Notes: generated from the letters alone by a model not told the origin. DNA of 64,000 nt from Diplonema papillatum (GCA_030068145.1 JAPJBO010000304.1:62001-126000); one strand, 5' to 3'. Numbered from the stretch's first letter, positions 51,569 through 63,033 are shown. Numbers and translations are program-made.

Positions 51569-54500
51569 CTGTCGGTTGGTTTTGAATGTCTTTCTTCTGA
51601 CCAAGACTGAAATCAGACTAAATGCAGACGACATGCAGACTTAACTGAGACTAAAGTCTGACTAAAGTCTGACTACAGTCTGACTAAAGTCTGACTAAAG
51701 TCTGACTAAAGTCTGACTAAAGTCTGACTAAAGTCTGACTAAAGTCTGACTAAAGTCTGACTAAAGTCTGACTAAAGTCTGACTAAAGTCTGACTAAAGT
51801 CTGACTAAAGTCTGACTAAAGTCTGACTAAAGTCTGACTAAAGTCTGACTAAAGTCTGACTACAGTCTGACTAAAGTCTGACTAAAGTCTGACTAAAGTC
51901 TGACTAAAGTCTGACTAAAGTCTGACTAAAGTCTGACTAAAGTCTGACTAAAGTCTGACTAAAGTCTGACTAAAGTCTGACTAAAGTCTGACTAAAGTCT
52001 GACTAAAGTCTGACTAAAGTCTGACTAAAGTCTGACTAAAGTCTGACTAAAGTCTGACTAAAGTCTGACTAAAGTCTGACTAAAGTCTGACTACAGTCTG
52101 ACTAAAGTCTGACTAAAGTCTGACTACAGTCTGACTAAAGTCTGACTAAAGTCTGACTAAAGTCTGACTAAAGTCTGACTACAGTCTGACTAAAGTCTGA
52201 CTAAAGTCTGACTAAAGTCTGACTACAGTCTGACTAAAGTCTGACTACAGTCTGACTACAGTCTGACTAAAGTCTGACTACAGTCTGACTAAAGTCTGAC
52301 TACAGTCTGACTACAGTCTGACTAAAGTCTGACTAAAGTCTGACTACAGTATGACTACAGTCTGACTAAAGTCTGACTAAAGTCTGACTAAAGTCTGACT
52401 AAAGTCTGACTAAAGTCTGACTAAAGTCTGACTAAAGTCTGACTAAAGTCTGACTACAGTCTGACTAAAGTCTGACTAAAGTCTGACTAAAGTCTGACTA
52501 CAGTCTGACTACAGTCTGACTAAAGTCTGACTAAAGTCTGACTAAAGTCTGACTAAAGTCTGACTAAAGTCTGACTAAAGTCTGACTACAGTTTGACTAA
52601 AGTCTGACTAAAGTCTGACTAAAGTCTGACTACAGTCTGACTACAGTCTGACTAAAGTCTGACTAAAGTCTGACTAAAGTCTGACTAAAGTCTGACTAAA
52701 GTCTGACTAAAGTCTGACTAAAGTCTGACTACAGTTTGACTAAAGTCTGACTAAAGTCTGACTAAAGTCTGACTACAGTCTGACTAAAGTCTGACTACAG
52801 TCTGACTAAAGTCTGACTACAGTCTGACTAAAGTCTGACTAAAGTCTGACTAAAGTCTGACTACAGTCTGACTAAAGTCTGACTACAGTCTGACTACAGT
52901 CTGACTAAAGTCTGACTACAGTCTGACTAAAGTCTGACTACAGTCTGCCTACAGTCTGACTAAAGTCTGACTAAAGTCTGACTACAGTCTGACTACAGTC
53001 TGACTAAAGTCTGACTAAAGTCTGACTAACGTCTGACTACAGTCTGACTAAAGTCTGACTACAGTCTGACTAAAGTCTGACTTCAGTCTGACTACAGTCT
53101 GACTAAAGTCTGACTAAAGTCTGACTAAAGTCTGACTACAGTCTGACTACAGTCTGACTAAAGTCTGACTTCAGTCTGACTACAGTCTGACTAAAGTCTG
53201 ACTAAAGTCTGACTACAGTCTGACTACAGTCTGACTAAAGTCTGACTAAAGTCTGACTACAGTCTGACTAAAGTCTGACTAAAGTCTGACTACAGTCTGA
53301 CTAAAGTCTGACTACAGTCTGACTAAAGTCTGACTACAGTCTGACTACAGTCTGACTAAAGTCTGACTAAAGTCTGACTACAGTCTGACTACAGTCTGAC
53401 TAAAGTCTGACTAAAGTCTGACTAAAGTCTGACTACAGTCTGACTAAAGTCTGACTACAGTCTGACTAACGTCTGACTACAGTCTGACTAAAGTCTGACT
53501 ACAGTCTGACTAAAGTCTGACTTCAGTCTGACTACAGTCTGACTAAAGTCTGACTAAAGTCTGACTAAAGTCTGACTAAAGTCTGACTACAGTCTGACTA
53601 AAGTCTGACTAAAGTCTGACTAAAGTCTGACTACAGTCTGACTAAAGTCTGACTAAAGTCTGACTAAAGTCTGACTAAAGTCTGACTAAAGTCTGACTAC
53701 AGTCTGACTAAAGTCTGACTACAGTCTGACTAAAGTCTGACTACAGTCTGACTAAAGTCTGACTAAAGTCTGACTACAGTCTGACTAAAGTCTGACTAAA
53801 GTCTGACTAAAGTCTGACTAAAGTCTGACTAAAGTCTGACTAAAGTCTGACTAAAGTCTGACTAAAGTCTGACTAAAGTCTGACTAAAGTCTGACTAAAG
53901 TCTGACTAAAGTCTGACTAAAGTCTGACTAAAGTCTGACTAAAGTCTGACTAAAGTCTGACTAAAGTCTGACTAAAGTCTGACTAAAGTCTGACTAAAGT
54001 CTGACTAAAGTCTGACTAAAGTCTGACTAAAGTCTGACTAAAGTCTGACTAAAGTCTGACTAAAGTCTGACTAAAGTCTGACTAAAGTCTGACTAAAGTC
54101 TGACTAAAGTCTGACTAAAGTCTGACTAAAGTCTGACTAAAGTCTGACTAAAGTCTGACTAAAGTCTGACTAAAGTCTGACTAAAGTCTGACTAAAGTCT
54201 GACTAAAGTCTGACTAAAGTCTGACTAAAGTCTGACTAAAGTCTGACTAAAGTCTGACTAAAGTCTGACTAAAGTCTGACTAAAGTCTGACTAAAGTCTG
54301 ACTAAAGTCTGACTAAAGTCTGACTAAAGTCTGACTAAAGTCTGACTAAAGTCTGACTAAAGTCTGACTAAAGTCTGACTAAAGTCTGACTAAAGTCTGA
54401 CTAAAGTCTGACTAAAGTCTGACTAAAGTCTGACTAAAGTCTGACTAAAGTCTGACTAAAGTCTGACTAAAGTCTGACTAAAGTCTGACTAAAGTCTGAC

Positions 54501-56512
54501 TAAAGTCTGACTAAAGTCTGACTAAAGTCTGACTAAAGTCTGACTAAAGTCTGACTAAAGTCTGACTAAAGTCTGACTAAAGTCTGACTAAAGTCTGACT
54601 AAAGTCTGACTAAAGTCTGACTAAAGTCTGACTAAAGTCTGACTAAAGTCTGACTAAAGTCTGACTAAAGTCTGACTAAAGTCTGACTAAAGTCTGACTA
54701 AAGTCTGACTAAAGTCTGACTAAAGTCTGACTAAAGTCTGACTAAAGTCTGACTAAAGTCTGACTAAAGTCTGACTAAAGTCTGACTAAAGTCTGACTAA
54801 AGTCTGACTAAAGTCTGACTAAAGTCTGACTAAAGTCTGACTAAAGTCTGACTAAAGTCTGACTAAAGTCTGACTAAAGTCTGACTAAAGTCTGACTAAA
54901 GTCTGACTAAAGTCTGACTACAGTCTGACTAAAGTCTGACTAAAGTCTGACTAAAGTCTGACTAAAGTCTGACTACAGTCTGACTAAAGTCTGACTAAAG
55001 TCTGACTACAGTCTGACTAAAGTCTGACTAAAGTCTGACTAACGTCTGACTAACGTCTGACTACAGTCTGACTAAAGTCTGACTTCAGTCTGACTACAGT
55101 CTGACTAAAGTCTGACTACAGTCTGACTACAGTCTGACTAAAGTCTGACTAAAGTCTGACTAAAGTCTGACTAAAGTCTGACTAAAGTCTGACTACAGTC
55201 TGACTAAAGTCTGACTAAAGTCTGACTAAAGTCTGACTAAAGTCTGACTACAGTCTGACTAAAGTCTGACTAAAGTCTGACTAAAGTCTGACTAAAGTCT
55301 GACTACAGTCTGACTAAAGTCTGACTAAAGTCTGACTAAAGTCTGACTAAAGTCTGACTAAAGTCTGACTAAAGTCTGACTAAAGTCTGACTAAAGTCTG
55401 ACTAAAGTCTGACTAAAGTCTGACTAAAGTCTGACTAAAGTCTGACTAAAGTCTGACTACAGTCTGACTAAAGTCTGACTAAAGTCTGACTACAGTCTGA
55501 CTAAAGTCTGACTAAAGTCTGACTAAAGTCTGACTAAAGTCTGACTAAAGTCTGACTAAAGTCTGACTAAAGTCTGACTAAAGTCTGACTAAAGTCTGAC
55601 TAAAGTCTGACTAAAGTCTGACTAAAGTCTGACTAAAGTCTGACTAAAGTCTGACTAAAGTCTGACTAAAGTCTGACTAAAGTCTGACTAAAGTCTGACT
55701 ACAGTCTGACTACAGTCTGACTAAAGTCTGACTAAAGTCTGACTAAAGTCTGACTAAAGTCTGACTAAAGTCTGACTAAAGTCTGACTAAAGTCTGACTA
55801 CAGTCTGACTAAAGTCTGACTAAAGTCTGACTAAAGTCTGACTACAGTCTGACTAAAGTCTGACTACAGTCTGACTAAAGTCTGACTAAAGTCTGACTAA
55901 AGTCTGACTAAAGTCTGACTAAAGTCTGACTAAAGTCTGACTAAAGTCTGACTACAGTCTGACTAACGTCTGACTAAAGTCTGACTAACGTCTGACTACA
56001 GTCTGACTAACGTCTGACTAACGTCTGACTACAGTCTGATTAAAGTCTGACTAAAGTCTGACTAAAGTCTGACTAAAGTCTGACTAAAGTCTGACTAAAG
56101 TCTGACTAAAGTCTGACTAAAGTCTGACTAAAGTCTGACTAAAGTCTGACTAAAGTCTGACTAAAGTCTGACTAAAGTCTGACTAAAGTCTGACTAAAGT
56201 CTGACTAAAGTCTGACTAAAGTCTGACTAAAGTCTGACTAAAGTCTGACTAAAGTCTGACTAAAGTCTGACTAAAGTCTGACTAAAGTCTGACTAAAGTC
56301 TGACTAAAGTCTGACTAAAGTCATACTAATCACACTAAAGTCATACTAATCACACTAAAGTCAAACAAAAGGCTGACTCAAGTTAGACTCCAGTCGGACG
56401 GAAGACTAAAGTCAGACAACACTAACGCCAGACAGAGATTGAAGGCAGACTAATACTAACGGACTTTCCACCGATGCACGCCGTGATGTGTTATGATGTT
56501 TAAATTGCACAC
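51569..56512 (-). other. 4.9-kb lipase intron carrying the satellite
   Basis: Predicted from a GTGTGC donor directly after SFRE and a CGACAG acceptor directly before YQEIC, both phase 0. The joined sequence keeps the conserved spacing of the family. About 95 percent of it is the 11-bp satellite. The ends outside the satellite (about 75 and 190 bp) show decayed units. Confidence 0.8.
51645..56327. repeat. Large 11-bp satellite, unit CTGACTAAAGT
   Basis: About 425 uninterrupted head-to-tail copies. Most variation is at two positions: CTGACTACAGT is common, CTGACTAACGT and CTGACTTCAGT are rarer. Variants are concentrated in 52080-53770 and around 54915-56040, while 53790-54910 and 56042-56320 are almost pure, which suggests recent local amplification. 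The unit length equals about one helical turn and is not a multiple of three. Beyond 56320 the unit decays (TCATACTAATCACACTAAAG). It is inside an intron of the lipase gene. Confidence 0.98.
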
Positions 56513-56737
56513 CTCACGAAAGCTGTTGGCGTTTATTCGTTTTTCGTGCAGCTCCCTCGTCCGCGGGGAGAAGTCTCGCCGGCCGAACACGGCCTCAACG
56601 ACAATGACCACCAGCCGGACTGTCCAGTACAGCGCGGACTCGACGATGAGCAGAGCAAGGAATATCAGGAAAAGCGGGAAGCGCATCAAAAACCGCACCA
56701 CCTTTCGAGACGGCGTGTCTTGCAGAATGTTTACCAT
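56513..56737 (-). CDS. Patatin-like triacylglycerol lipase, exon 1 (membrane segment)
   Basis: ATG at 56737 in a good context (ACCATGG), 75 codons to a GTGTGC donor below 56513. It encodes a short basic start and a long hydrophobic stretch (VVRFLMRFPLFLIFLALLIV, then YWTVRLVVIVVEAVFG). This is the N-terminal membrane or lipid-droplet anchoring region that SDP1/TGL enzymes have before the patatin domain. It ends with LHEKRINANSFRE, which joins in phase to YQEIC of exon 2. The upstream in-frame TTG at 56767 was not used as a start. Confidence 0.85.
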
Positions 56738-56984
56738 GGTCGATGCGTCCGGGGTTTTGTGCGTCAAAGACTCTTTTGTGTTCCGGCGATAATCGCTCAG
56801 TCAGTTGCCTGTTACGGCGTTCTTTTGGAGTTTCAGGGGGATTATTCTTGTTGGTGCTGGCGATGATTGCTTGCCAGTGTTGTTCGGGTGACCTTTCTTC
56901 TGGTTTGGCGGTCAGTTTTTGTGTGTTTCCGGCGGTTGTCTTTGAGACTGCTTCTTTTGTGTTTCCTTCTTTTTCAGACTTTTT

Positions 56985-57127
56985 CTTGTATAAGCACCTG
57001 CTTTGTAGGAAATGCTCGAAGAGGCCGCCAACGAGAGTACGAAACCCAAAAGAGGAAACGTGCACGTGCTGCAGCCGACAGGAAAAGCAGGTGGATCTGG
57101 GTTTGGTACCGGTGTAAGCGTTCAACA
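56985..57127 (-). repeat. Introner-like family F, divergent copy
   Basis: Has the CTTGTATAAGCACCTGCTTTG end and the CGTAAGCGTTCAACAA-type interior end, with a differing middle. Confidence 0.7.
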
Positions 57128-57139
57128 ACCTATCTCGTA

Positions 57140-57800
57140 GCTACCGGAATCGGATTAATGTTGAGCCGGGCAAAACCTGGGAAAATGGTGCGTGGGTGTC
57201 CCAGGTTTTACCCGGTTCGGCATTTTCTTTTTTTTTTTTGTATGAGCACCTGCTTTGTAGGAAATACTTGAGGAGGCTGCCAGCTGCAAAAGATCAAAGG
57301 AGGTAAATGTGCTGTAGCCCACACGAAACACAGGTGAATCTGGGTTCAGTGGCGGGCGTAAGCGTTCAACAAAAAAGACCCACTTTGTAGTTGGTATTGT
57401 TTCTCCCCCTCTAGCCTCCTTCGAAGTAAGCACAAGGCAGCCCCTCGAGTATTTTTAGCCACATGCAATGTGTGACGCCCAAATAGGACCTTCTGATCAT
57501 GATCATTTGCCAAATTTGCCACCTGAAACCACGTCCAGGATTTGGGCTCAGGGTAGTGCGGTCAACGAAAACGGTTTTGCGTACTGTGCAAAATATCGCA
57601 ACCCTGGGGCTTGCCCACGCCTTGGGGTGCTCAATACTCAGCTCGACCCCTAGACGCCGCTGTCATAGGATAGGCTGCAGGACCACCACCGGTGCCGTCA
57701 CTCAGGTGACTACCTGCACCCCCGGGTGTCCCAGGTTTTACCCGGTCTGCCATCTACCCGTTCCAGCTTTAGTCCAGTTCAACAGTATTCCAATTACGGT
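57140..57800 (-). repeat. Introner-like family A, copy 3, with family F nested inside
   Basis: 57140-57225 and 57520-57800 are family A blocks (ATGTTGAGCC to GGTGTCCCAGGTTTTACCCG). 57237-57457 is a complete reversed family F element between them. This gives a relative age: F entered after A. Confidence 0.7.
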
Positions 57801-58385
57801 ATGTTGTTTCTCGCCTTCTAACCCCCCCACAACGCCCACGGGTTCCCTGTGTGGTTGTGTCCTAGTCGGGCTGTTTTTTGTGGCTGCGGTTTGAGGTTTG
57901 ATGTTTTTCCTTAAGGAATTGCCTTGGAATGGACTGTGGGGGTGATTTGGCCTTGTTTTCGCATTCTGCAGCCATTATTTCGGCCTAAACGAGCGTCCGA
58001 CCACTTTCCCCGCCCCTTCGGAGCATTTTACGGGCGGTGGGCACAAAGCCGAGAAGGACCGCTCGGAAAGAGGATCAGAGGCGATGCAACCTCCAGGCAT
58101 TGCCCACTCGTTCCCTTCAATCTCGCACCCTTCGGACACCGGTTCGCGGTTCGAGGCAGAAAGCGGAGGATGGCGGAGCGACGCTCGGGTCGTTCAAAAA
58201 CGGCATTGATTTCAAGTCAACGGGGGCTAGCTGGAAACGATTTTGGGCGCGGCCGGGATACAGGAAGAGCCGGCAGGGTGGAAGGAAACGACTGGCCGCG
58301 GCCGCCCGTCCCTGATGACTCAGCCCGAGCACGCAAAGCGGGATCCTTCAGGATGGTTGAACCATTGCGCCTTCGGCCGTGCGTC
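57801..58385. other. Spacer with no recognised feature
   Basis: GC-rich, with overlapping short frames; checked by eye for 28S landmarks and none were found. Confidence 0.4.
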
Positions 58386-58800
58386 AAACACCGGTCGAAG
58401 TAGACCTTGTTCAGCCGTTTCATCCTTGTCTCCTGGGACTGCAACAAATTGTCTACCGCTGTTTATAACAGTGAAACACGGTCCGCCACGGTCTATTCGG
58501 TAGAGCTGCATCGAATTCCTTGGAGCTATATTCTTCGGTCTGTCGCGGTCTATCAGGAGGGGATGGACCTTGTTCAGACGTTTCATCCCTGTCTCCTGGG
58601 ACTGCAACGAATTGCTTACCGCTGTTTATAACAGTGAAACACGGTCCGCCACGGTCTGTCTCCTGGGACTGCAACGAATTGCCTGCCACTGTTTATAACA
58701 GTGAAACACGGTCCGCCACGGTCTATTCGGTAGAGCTGCATCGAATTCCTTGGAGCTATATACTTCGGTCTGTCGCGGTCTATCAGGAGGGGATGGACTG
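58386..58800 (+). repeat. Tandem ~160-bp repeats (CCGCTGTTTATAACAGTG)
   Basis: Two full and one partial copy: TTCATCC.TGTCTCCTGGGAC, CTGTTTATAACAGTGAAACA (itself a short palindrome), CGGTCCGCCACGGTCT, TATCAGGAGGGGATGGAC. A relative is at 43905-44035. Confidence 0.85.
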
Positions 58801-58809
58801 GCTTCTTGT

Positions 58810-59180
58810 TCTTGTAGCCCCCGCTTGAGCCAGTGGATCGAGCATTCCACACGTGTCGTCGATCAAGGAGCCTGTATCCGGGTTTGACGGAAGGACCCAA
58901 CTGATTCAAAACCCCCAGGGCAATTGTCGCTAGGTAATTGGATGCATGGCGGCTTGCAAGGTGTCGTATTTGACCGAGCGCGTTGTCGTAGCACCCGCTT
59001 GAGCCAGTGGATCGAGCATTCCACACGTGTCGTCGATCAAGGAGCCTGTATCCGGGTTTGACGGAAGGACCCAACTGATTCAAAACCCCCAGGGCAATTG
59101 TCGCTAGGTAATTGGATGCATGGCGGCTTGCAAGGTGTCGTATTTGACCGAGCGCGTTGTCGTAGCACCCGCTTGAGCCA
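58810..59180 (+). repeat. Two tandem ~172-bp repeats
   Basis: CGCTTGAGCCAGTGGATCGA to GAGCGCGTTGTCGTAGC, nearly identical at 58819-58992 and 58993-59166, with a third beginning at 59167. Confidence 0.9.
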
Positions 59181-59227
59181 GTGGATCGAACACTCCATAC
59201 GTGCCGCCGCCGCGCGCAACAAAGACG

Positions 59228-59345
59228 CAAGAGAGAGAAGAGAGAGAGAGAGAGAGAGACGAGTCAGAGTGCAGGGACCGTCTCTCCGGGGAGTTTCCGG
59301 TCTCCTCACTTCTCTTCGCGCTGCTACGGCGGGCGCAAGTCGCTC
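59228..59345 (+). repeat. (GA)n plus dispersed repeat, copy 2
   Basis: Same organisation as 4133-4275. Confidence 0.7.
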
Positions 59346-59800
59346 CGCTTGCGGTTCTGCTACAGTGCGCGCAAGATGCACGAAGGCGACGAGGCCCCAC
59401 GTACGGCTTTCACCGGTTACGCGCGTCCGGCGGCAAGAACCCATCGGGAATCCGCCGGGCCCTCCCTTGTTGTTCGTGCTCATGGTTCTCACTGCGGATC
59501 CGCCTTCCAGCAGCCCGTTGGCCCGCGGTAGCACCTGCTTGGGACAATGGGTCGAGCACTTCGTACGTATCGTCGACGAGGGAGCCGTCGAGGTGTGCAT
59601 CCGGATTGACGAACGTGATCTGCGTTTTGAACCAATCGGCATCGGCTGGTTTCTCAGAGCTATACCCTTCGGCCTTGAAGTGAGCGGGCTGTGTGTGTAC
59701 GTGTTAAAGTTCAGGGCTTTAAGTGAAATAACGGCTGAATCGAAGTATAGCCCGCTTGTCATTTTCACCAGTCGGCTTTGAGTTGCCGACACGCTGCTTT
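59346..59800. other. Spacer with open frames, not recognised
   Basis: Open frames on both strands give no recognisable protein; no repeat identified. Confidence 0.35.
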
Positions 59801-59809
59801 TGGGTCCTG

Positions 59810-60450
59810 TGACTCCTCTCCGAAGGGTGGGTGGGCGGGATCCTTCAGGGGACGGATAGAGCGTGGGAAGCTGTCAGCTTCTCCATCCGGCACTCGGCTC
59901 AAGACTTCTGTTTTCATCTTGCGGTGTTAGCTGCTACGGGGTTTTCGGCCCCGGGCAACAGCTGAGTGTCTAACTTACACAGGCGGCACATCTCACCCGA
60001 GGATGTGGCAAGCTCTCTCTGTGCAATGAGCTTGGCCTGACTAGCTGTTCCAAACTCCCGGTGCAAGCACCCGTCATGGTCGGCAGTCGTCACCTGGGTC
60101 ACAGTTTTGAGTCCCGTTCCGAGACTCGCTCGCACGGGGAAGTGGCGCGAATCACTTGTTGCCAAGCATTCTGCAATGCTGACGACTGCTACCTCTGTGT
60201 AATGTGGTGTAGATTTTCAGTGCATGGCTTAAAGTGGGTCCTGTCTGAGCATGGTAAAGCGATTGTCGCGTTCGCAAGTAAGTGCTTGCGTTTCCGTCGC
60301 GACTCCTCTCCGAAAGGTGGGTGGGGCGGGATCCTTCGGGGACGGGGGGCTGTCATGCTTCTCCCAGCCGGCTCAAGACTTCTGTCGGACACCTTGAGAT
60401 GTCAGCTGCACGGCGTTTTCGGCCCCGTCGACACGGGGCTACGCCGGTAG
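59810..60450. repeat. Pair of related ~140-bp repeats plus the 42.8-kb element
   Basis: 59812-59960 and 60298-60445 share GACTCCTCTCCGAA.GGTGGG, GGGATCCTTC.GGGGACGG, GGCTCAAGACTTCTGT and GTTTTCGGCCCCG. 59962-60068 is the dispersed ~105-bp element also at 42815. Confidence 0.75.
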
Positions 60451-60585
60451 AAGAAATGTGAAAACGGGTTTTTGCCTAGAGGCTTTTCGTGTTATTCTGC
60501 AGATGCTTTGAGCTATCTTTGTGTCATCGCCACAGATTGTTGCTGCATGTCAAGTTCAAACAACTACTACTACTCCTCTCGCGCC

Positions 60586-60838
60586 CACCACAGCGGACGT
60601 GAAGCGCGTACCAGAGACGAACAATACGCGGGGCAAGAAGCAACCGAAGCATGACACGACGCGTGCAAAGAGGTAGTCTGTGGCGGCTTGTGCAGTCGAT
60701 CGTCACGTGGACAAACTGTGTCGATGGCCTGCGCAAGCCGCTACAGACTATCTCTTTGCACGCGTCGTGGCATGCTTCGGTCGCTTCTTGCTCCGCGTAC
60801 TGCTTGTCTCCGGTGCGCGTTTCACATCCGCTGTGGTG
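60586..60838. repeat. Long foldback: ~110-bp inverted arms, 34-bp loop
   Basis: 60586-60696 pairs with the reverse complement of 60731-60838 over nearly its whole length at roughly 85 percent identity (for example ACGACGCGTGCAAAGAG with CTCTTTGCACGCGTCGT). A transcript would fold into a long imperfect hairpin. Neither strand has a recognisable protein. Confidence 0.9.
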
Positions 60839-61129
60839 TCTGACGAGCCCGAGAAATCACCAGACGATTTCGGCGCACTTCCTTTTCTCCCTCGCGGGTT
60901 GTCCCCGCGGCCGAGATCTAGTAGAACGGGAGTAGAACCGCGTTTGCATTAAAGCGATACGCCGGTACAACAATGAAACCCCTAACCTGGCGAGGTCTTG
61001 GTGTCGGTCGCAAAGCAAGCACACAAGCAAGTGAAGTGTACACGAAAGAAGCCATGCATGCCCCCCCAAACCCACCCAGTACGTACTAGCTTTAAAAAAG
61101 AAGAACCCATTCGACGAAGGTCACGCGGA

Positions 61130-61172
61130 GACTCTAAAATCCCGGATTCTCAAGCGAACTATAACTCTAAAA
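61130..61172 (-). repeat. AGTTCGCTTGA motif just inside a splice donor
   Basis: On the minus strand the intron begins GTATGTTTTTTAGAGTTATA followed by GTTCGCTTGAGAATCCGGGA, the dispersed motif. Confidence 0.6.
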
Positions 61173-61179
61173 AACATAC

Positions 61180-61542
61180 CTTCTCGAGCACTTCCTTGAC
61201 CACCTCTTTCGGCACCGTCTTCGGCGGCGCCATCGAATCGGGCTTGGCATTCTTGAGGTCCTTCTGGAAGCTGATGACCTTGAGGATCGTCTCTTTCTCG
61301 CGGCCGGCCCCTGCCTTTCGGCGGGCGAACTTGGCCCGCTGCTCCTCGAGCCATTTGCGCCCGTTCGACTTCGGTTTGTCAGAGTCGGCTTCGCCGCTCC
61401 ACTCGCCGCCTGCGGGCACGTTGAACTTCTTGATGGCGTCCCTCTCCTTTGCTTGCTCCTCCTGCAACGCTTCGATCCGCGCCTGCTTGGGAGCGAGGGG
61501 TGTTTGTTGATCCGAAGCCGACTTTCCTTGTAATTCTGGCGA
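61180..61542 (-). CDS. Charged-helix protein exon, possibly CWC27-like C-terminus
   Basis: Open exon ending at a GTATGT donor (phase 0) after VLEK. It encodes a coiled segment (ARIEALQEEQAKERDAIKKF) and then KWLEEQRAKFARRK followed by GREKETILKVISFQKDL. The last phrase recalls the R-E-x-x-T-hydrophobic-F-x-x-x-L segment near the C-terminus of the spliceosomal cyclophilin CWC27. This rests on memory and is weak. The apparent first codon is TTG, so the start or acceptor is unknown; a possible acceptor lies at about 61530. Confidence 0.45.
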
Positions 61543-62125
61543 CAATATAATAATCTGCGCAGCACTGCCACTGCAAAGTTTTGTTTCTCTTCTCGTTGGG
61601 CCCGTTCAGCGACGTACCTGGAGACACCTTGCAACCTGCGCTCTAGAACCTAAGCTGAAGGTCTTAGCTTTAGAGTACACATATTGGCAAGCGTCGACTC
61701 AACGTCCTTAAGTTCTTGTTGGAACTTGCATCGACTCTCTCCCTACAACTCTTGTTGTTGAGAGCGTACTCAGCAGAAAACACCGGCGCCGCGCTACTCG
61801 CACGCCGGTTGTCAGCCGGTGCTGTGGGGTTGGCATGAGCATCGGTCATGTGCAAGATACCAACATGATGATGATGATGGGCGAGGACCCACCCGGGTCT
61901 TCGCAGAGGGCATGCGTTCGCGACGTTCTGGCCACGATAACGTAAAATCACCCTTCCATCTCCTCGTAAAAATGCATGTTTCGTAATTTTCTTGGCGCGT
62001 GACACATTTGTTACCTTTCAACTATGGAACTGATGATTGGGGTCCAGGTGAAAAAGTCAAACGCGGCAAGATATTTGAAAATGAAGCAGCAAAAGAGTAT
62101 CTGTTGGATAAGCGCAGGCGTTTCA
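61543..62125. other. Spacer with no recognised feature
   Basis: No conserved frame or repeat seen; a short ATGATG run near 61867. Confidence 0.35.
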
Positions 62126-62127
62126 AG

Positions 62128-62205
62128 CACCGCCAAGCCCTGTTGACTTTCAAGCACCGCCAAGCCCTGTTGACTTTCAAGCACCGCCAAGCCCTGTTGA
62201 CTGAA
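62128..62205 (+). repeat. Three tandem 27-bp repeats
   Basis: TTTCAAGCACCGCCAAGCCC.. repeated three times exactly. It is in frame as KHRQALLTF within an open frame (61999-62217) of unknown status. Confidence 0.9.
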
Positions 62206-62764
62206 AAGGACATCTAGATCGTCCAGGATGTTTTTTCCCCGTGGACAGGGTTAACGATGTCTGTGGGAGCAGCAACGCTGGAGGGACGCGAAGAGCAACC
62301 TCAACAGAAAGTATCCAGAGCTGGAAACAGAAAGCGTGTACGAATTGTGGAGTGTGGCTCGGAGTCAGGTGAGAACCTTTCCGATTGTGGTGATGGTGAT
62401 GGCGGCAGTGCTGGTAGCACCCTCCTTACAACCTGCAGCACAACCGACAGAAAGAAAGCGAAAGCGCGAAGAGTCCGATATTCCGCTGCCCCGAAATATT
62501 TCACCGCAACTCCATGGCACGGCATGAAGCAAGGGGTGCACAAGTAGTGCAATCAAGTGGTCGAGTTTGGTTCGCCTTTTTCATTCTTTTTGCTCGTTAG
62601 TACACGCAGTTTTGAGGGCGTAGCCTACGAACCGAGAAGGGTCAAGAAACAGACAGAAAATGTGCAAGAAAACGTAAATACTATTATAGGATCTTAGATT
62701 CTGCCCAAAAAGAGTGTAAATAGACGCGGCCAGCACGTGGTTTGCAGACCTGGGCCACGACCCG

Positions 62765-62932
62765 ATGGACGAGCCCGTCATTAGGCCCACTGATGTGGCG
62801 ATGTGCGGGCTTTGCATGCGCACGCCGATTGCCAACAGGGTTTCTTCAGAACTTCTGCAGATGGAAGCCGAACACGACCAGGCAATGGCCAACGAGGACG
62901 AAAAAGACCCGGCAGACGCCTACGACGACTGG
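62765..62932 (+). CDS. Possible plus-strand gene, Cys-containing acidic exon
   Basis: ATG at 62765 (MDEPVIRPTDVAMCGLCMRT), then an acidic helical segment (LQMEAEHDQAMANEDEKDPA) to a possible GTGTGAG donor after YDDW. It contains a CGLC pair. It may join the Cys-rich frame at 63444 across an intron holding the hairpin element at 63034. Unrecognised and speculative. Confidence 0.35.
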
Positions 62933-63033
62933 TGTGAGTGGCAACACAGGTCACCGTGAGCAAGAGGCTAACGCACAGGTGCTTGGCAGCTCGCGCAACG
63001 CTAGCGGAAGAGTATGTATAAAAACGTAGTGCA

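Noticed and set aside
51645-56327. CRISPR array
   Set aside because: The units follow each other without spacers and the host is eukaryotic.
51645-56327. Telomere or telomere-like tract
   Set aside because: The minus-strand unit TTTAGTCAGAC starts like TTTAGGG but is an 11-mer lacking the G-rich part, and coding exons lie on both sides.
57930-60450. 28S rRNA
   Set aside because: The rRNA-like look of this GC-rich region prompted a search for universal 28S phrases; none was found and it is made largely of local tandem repeats.
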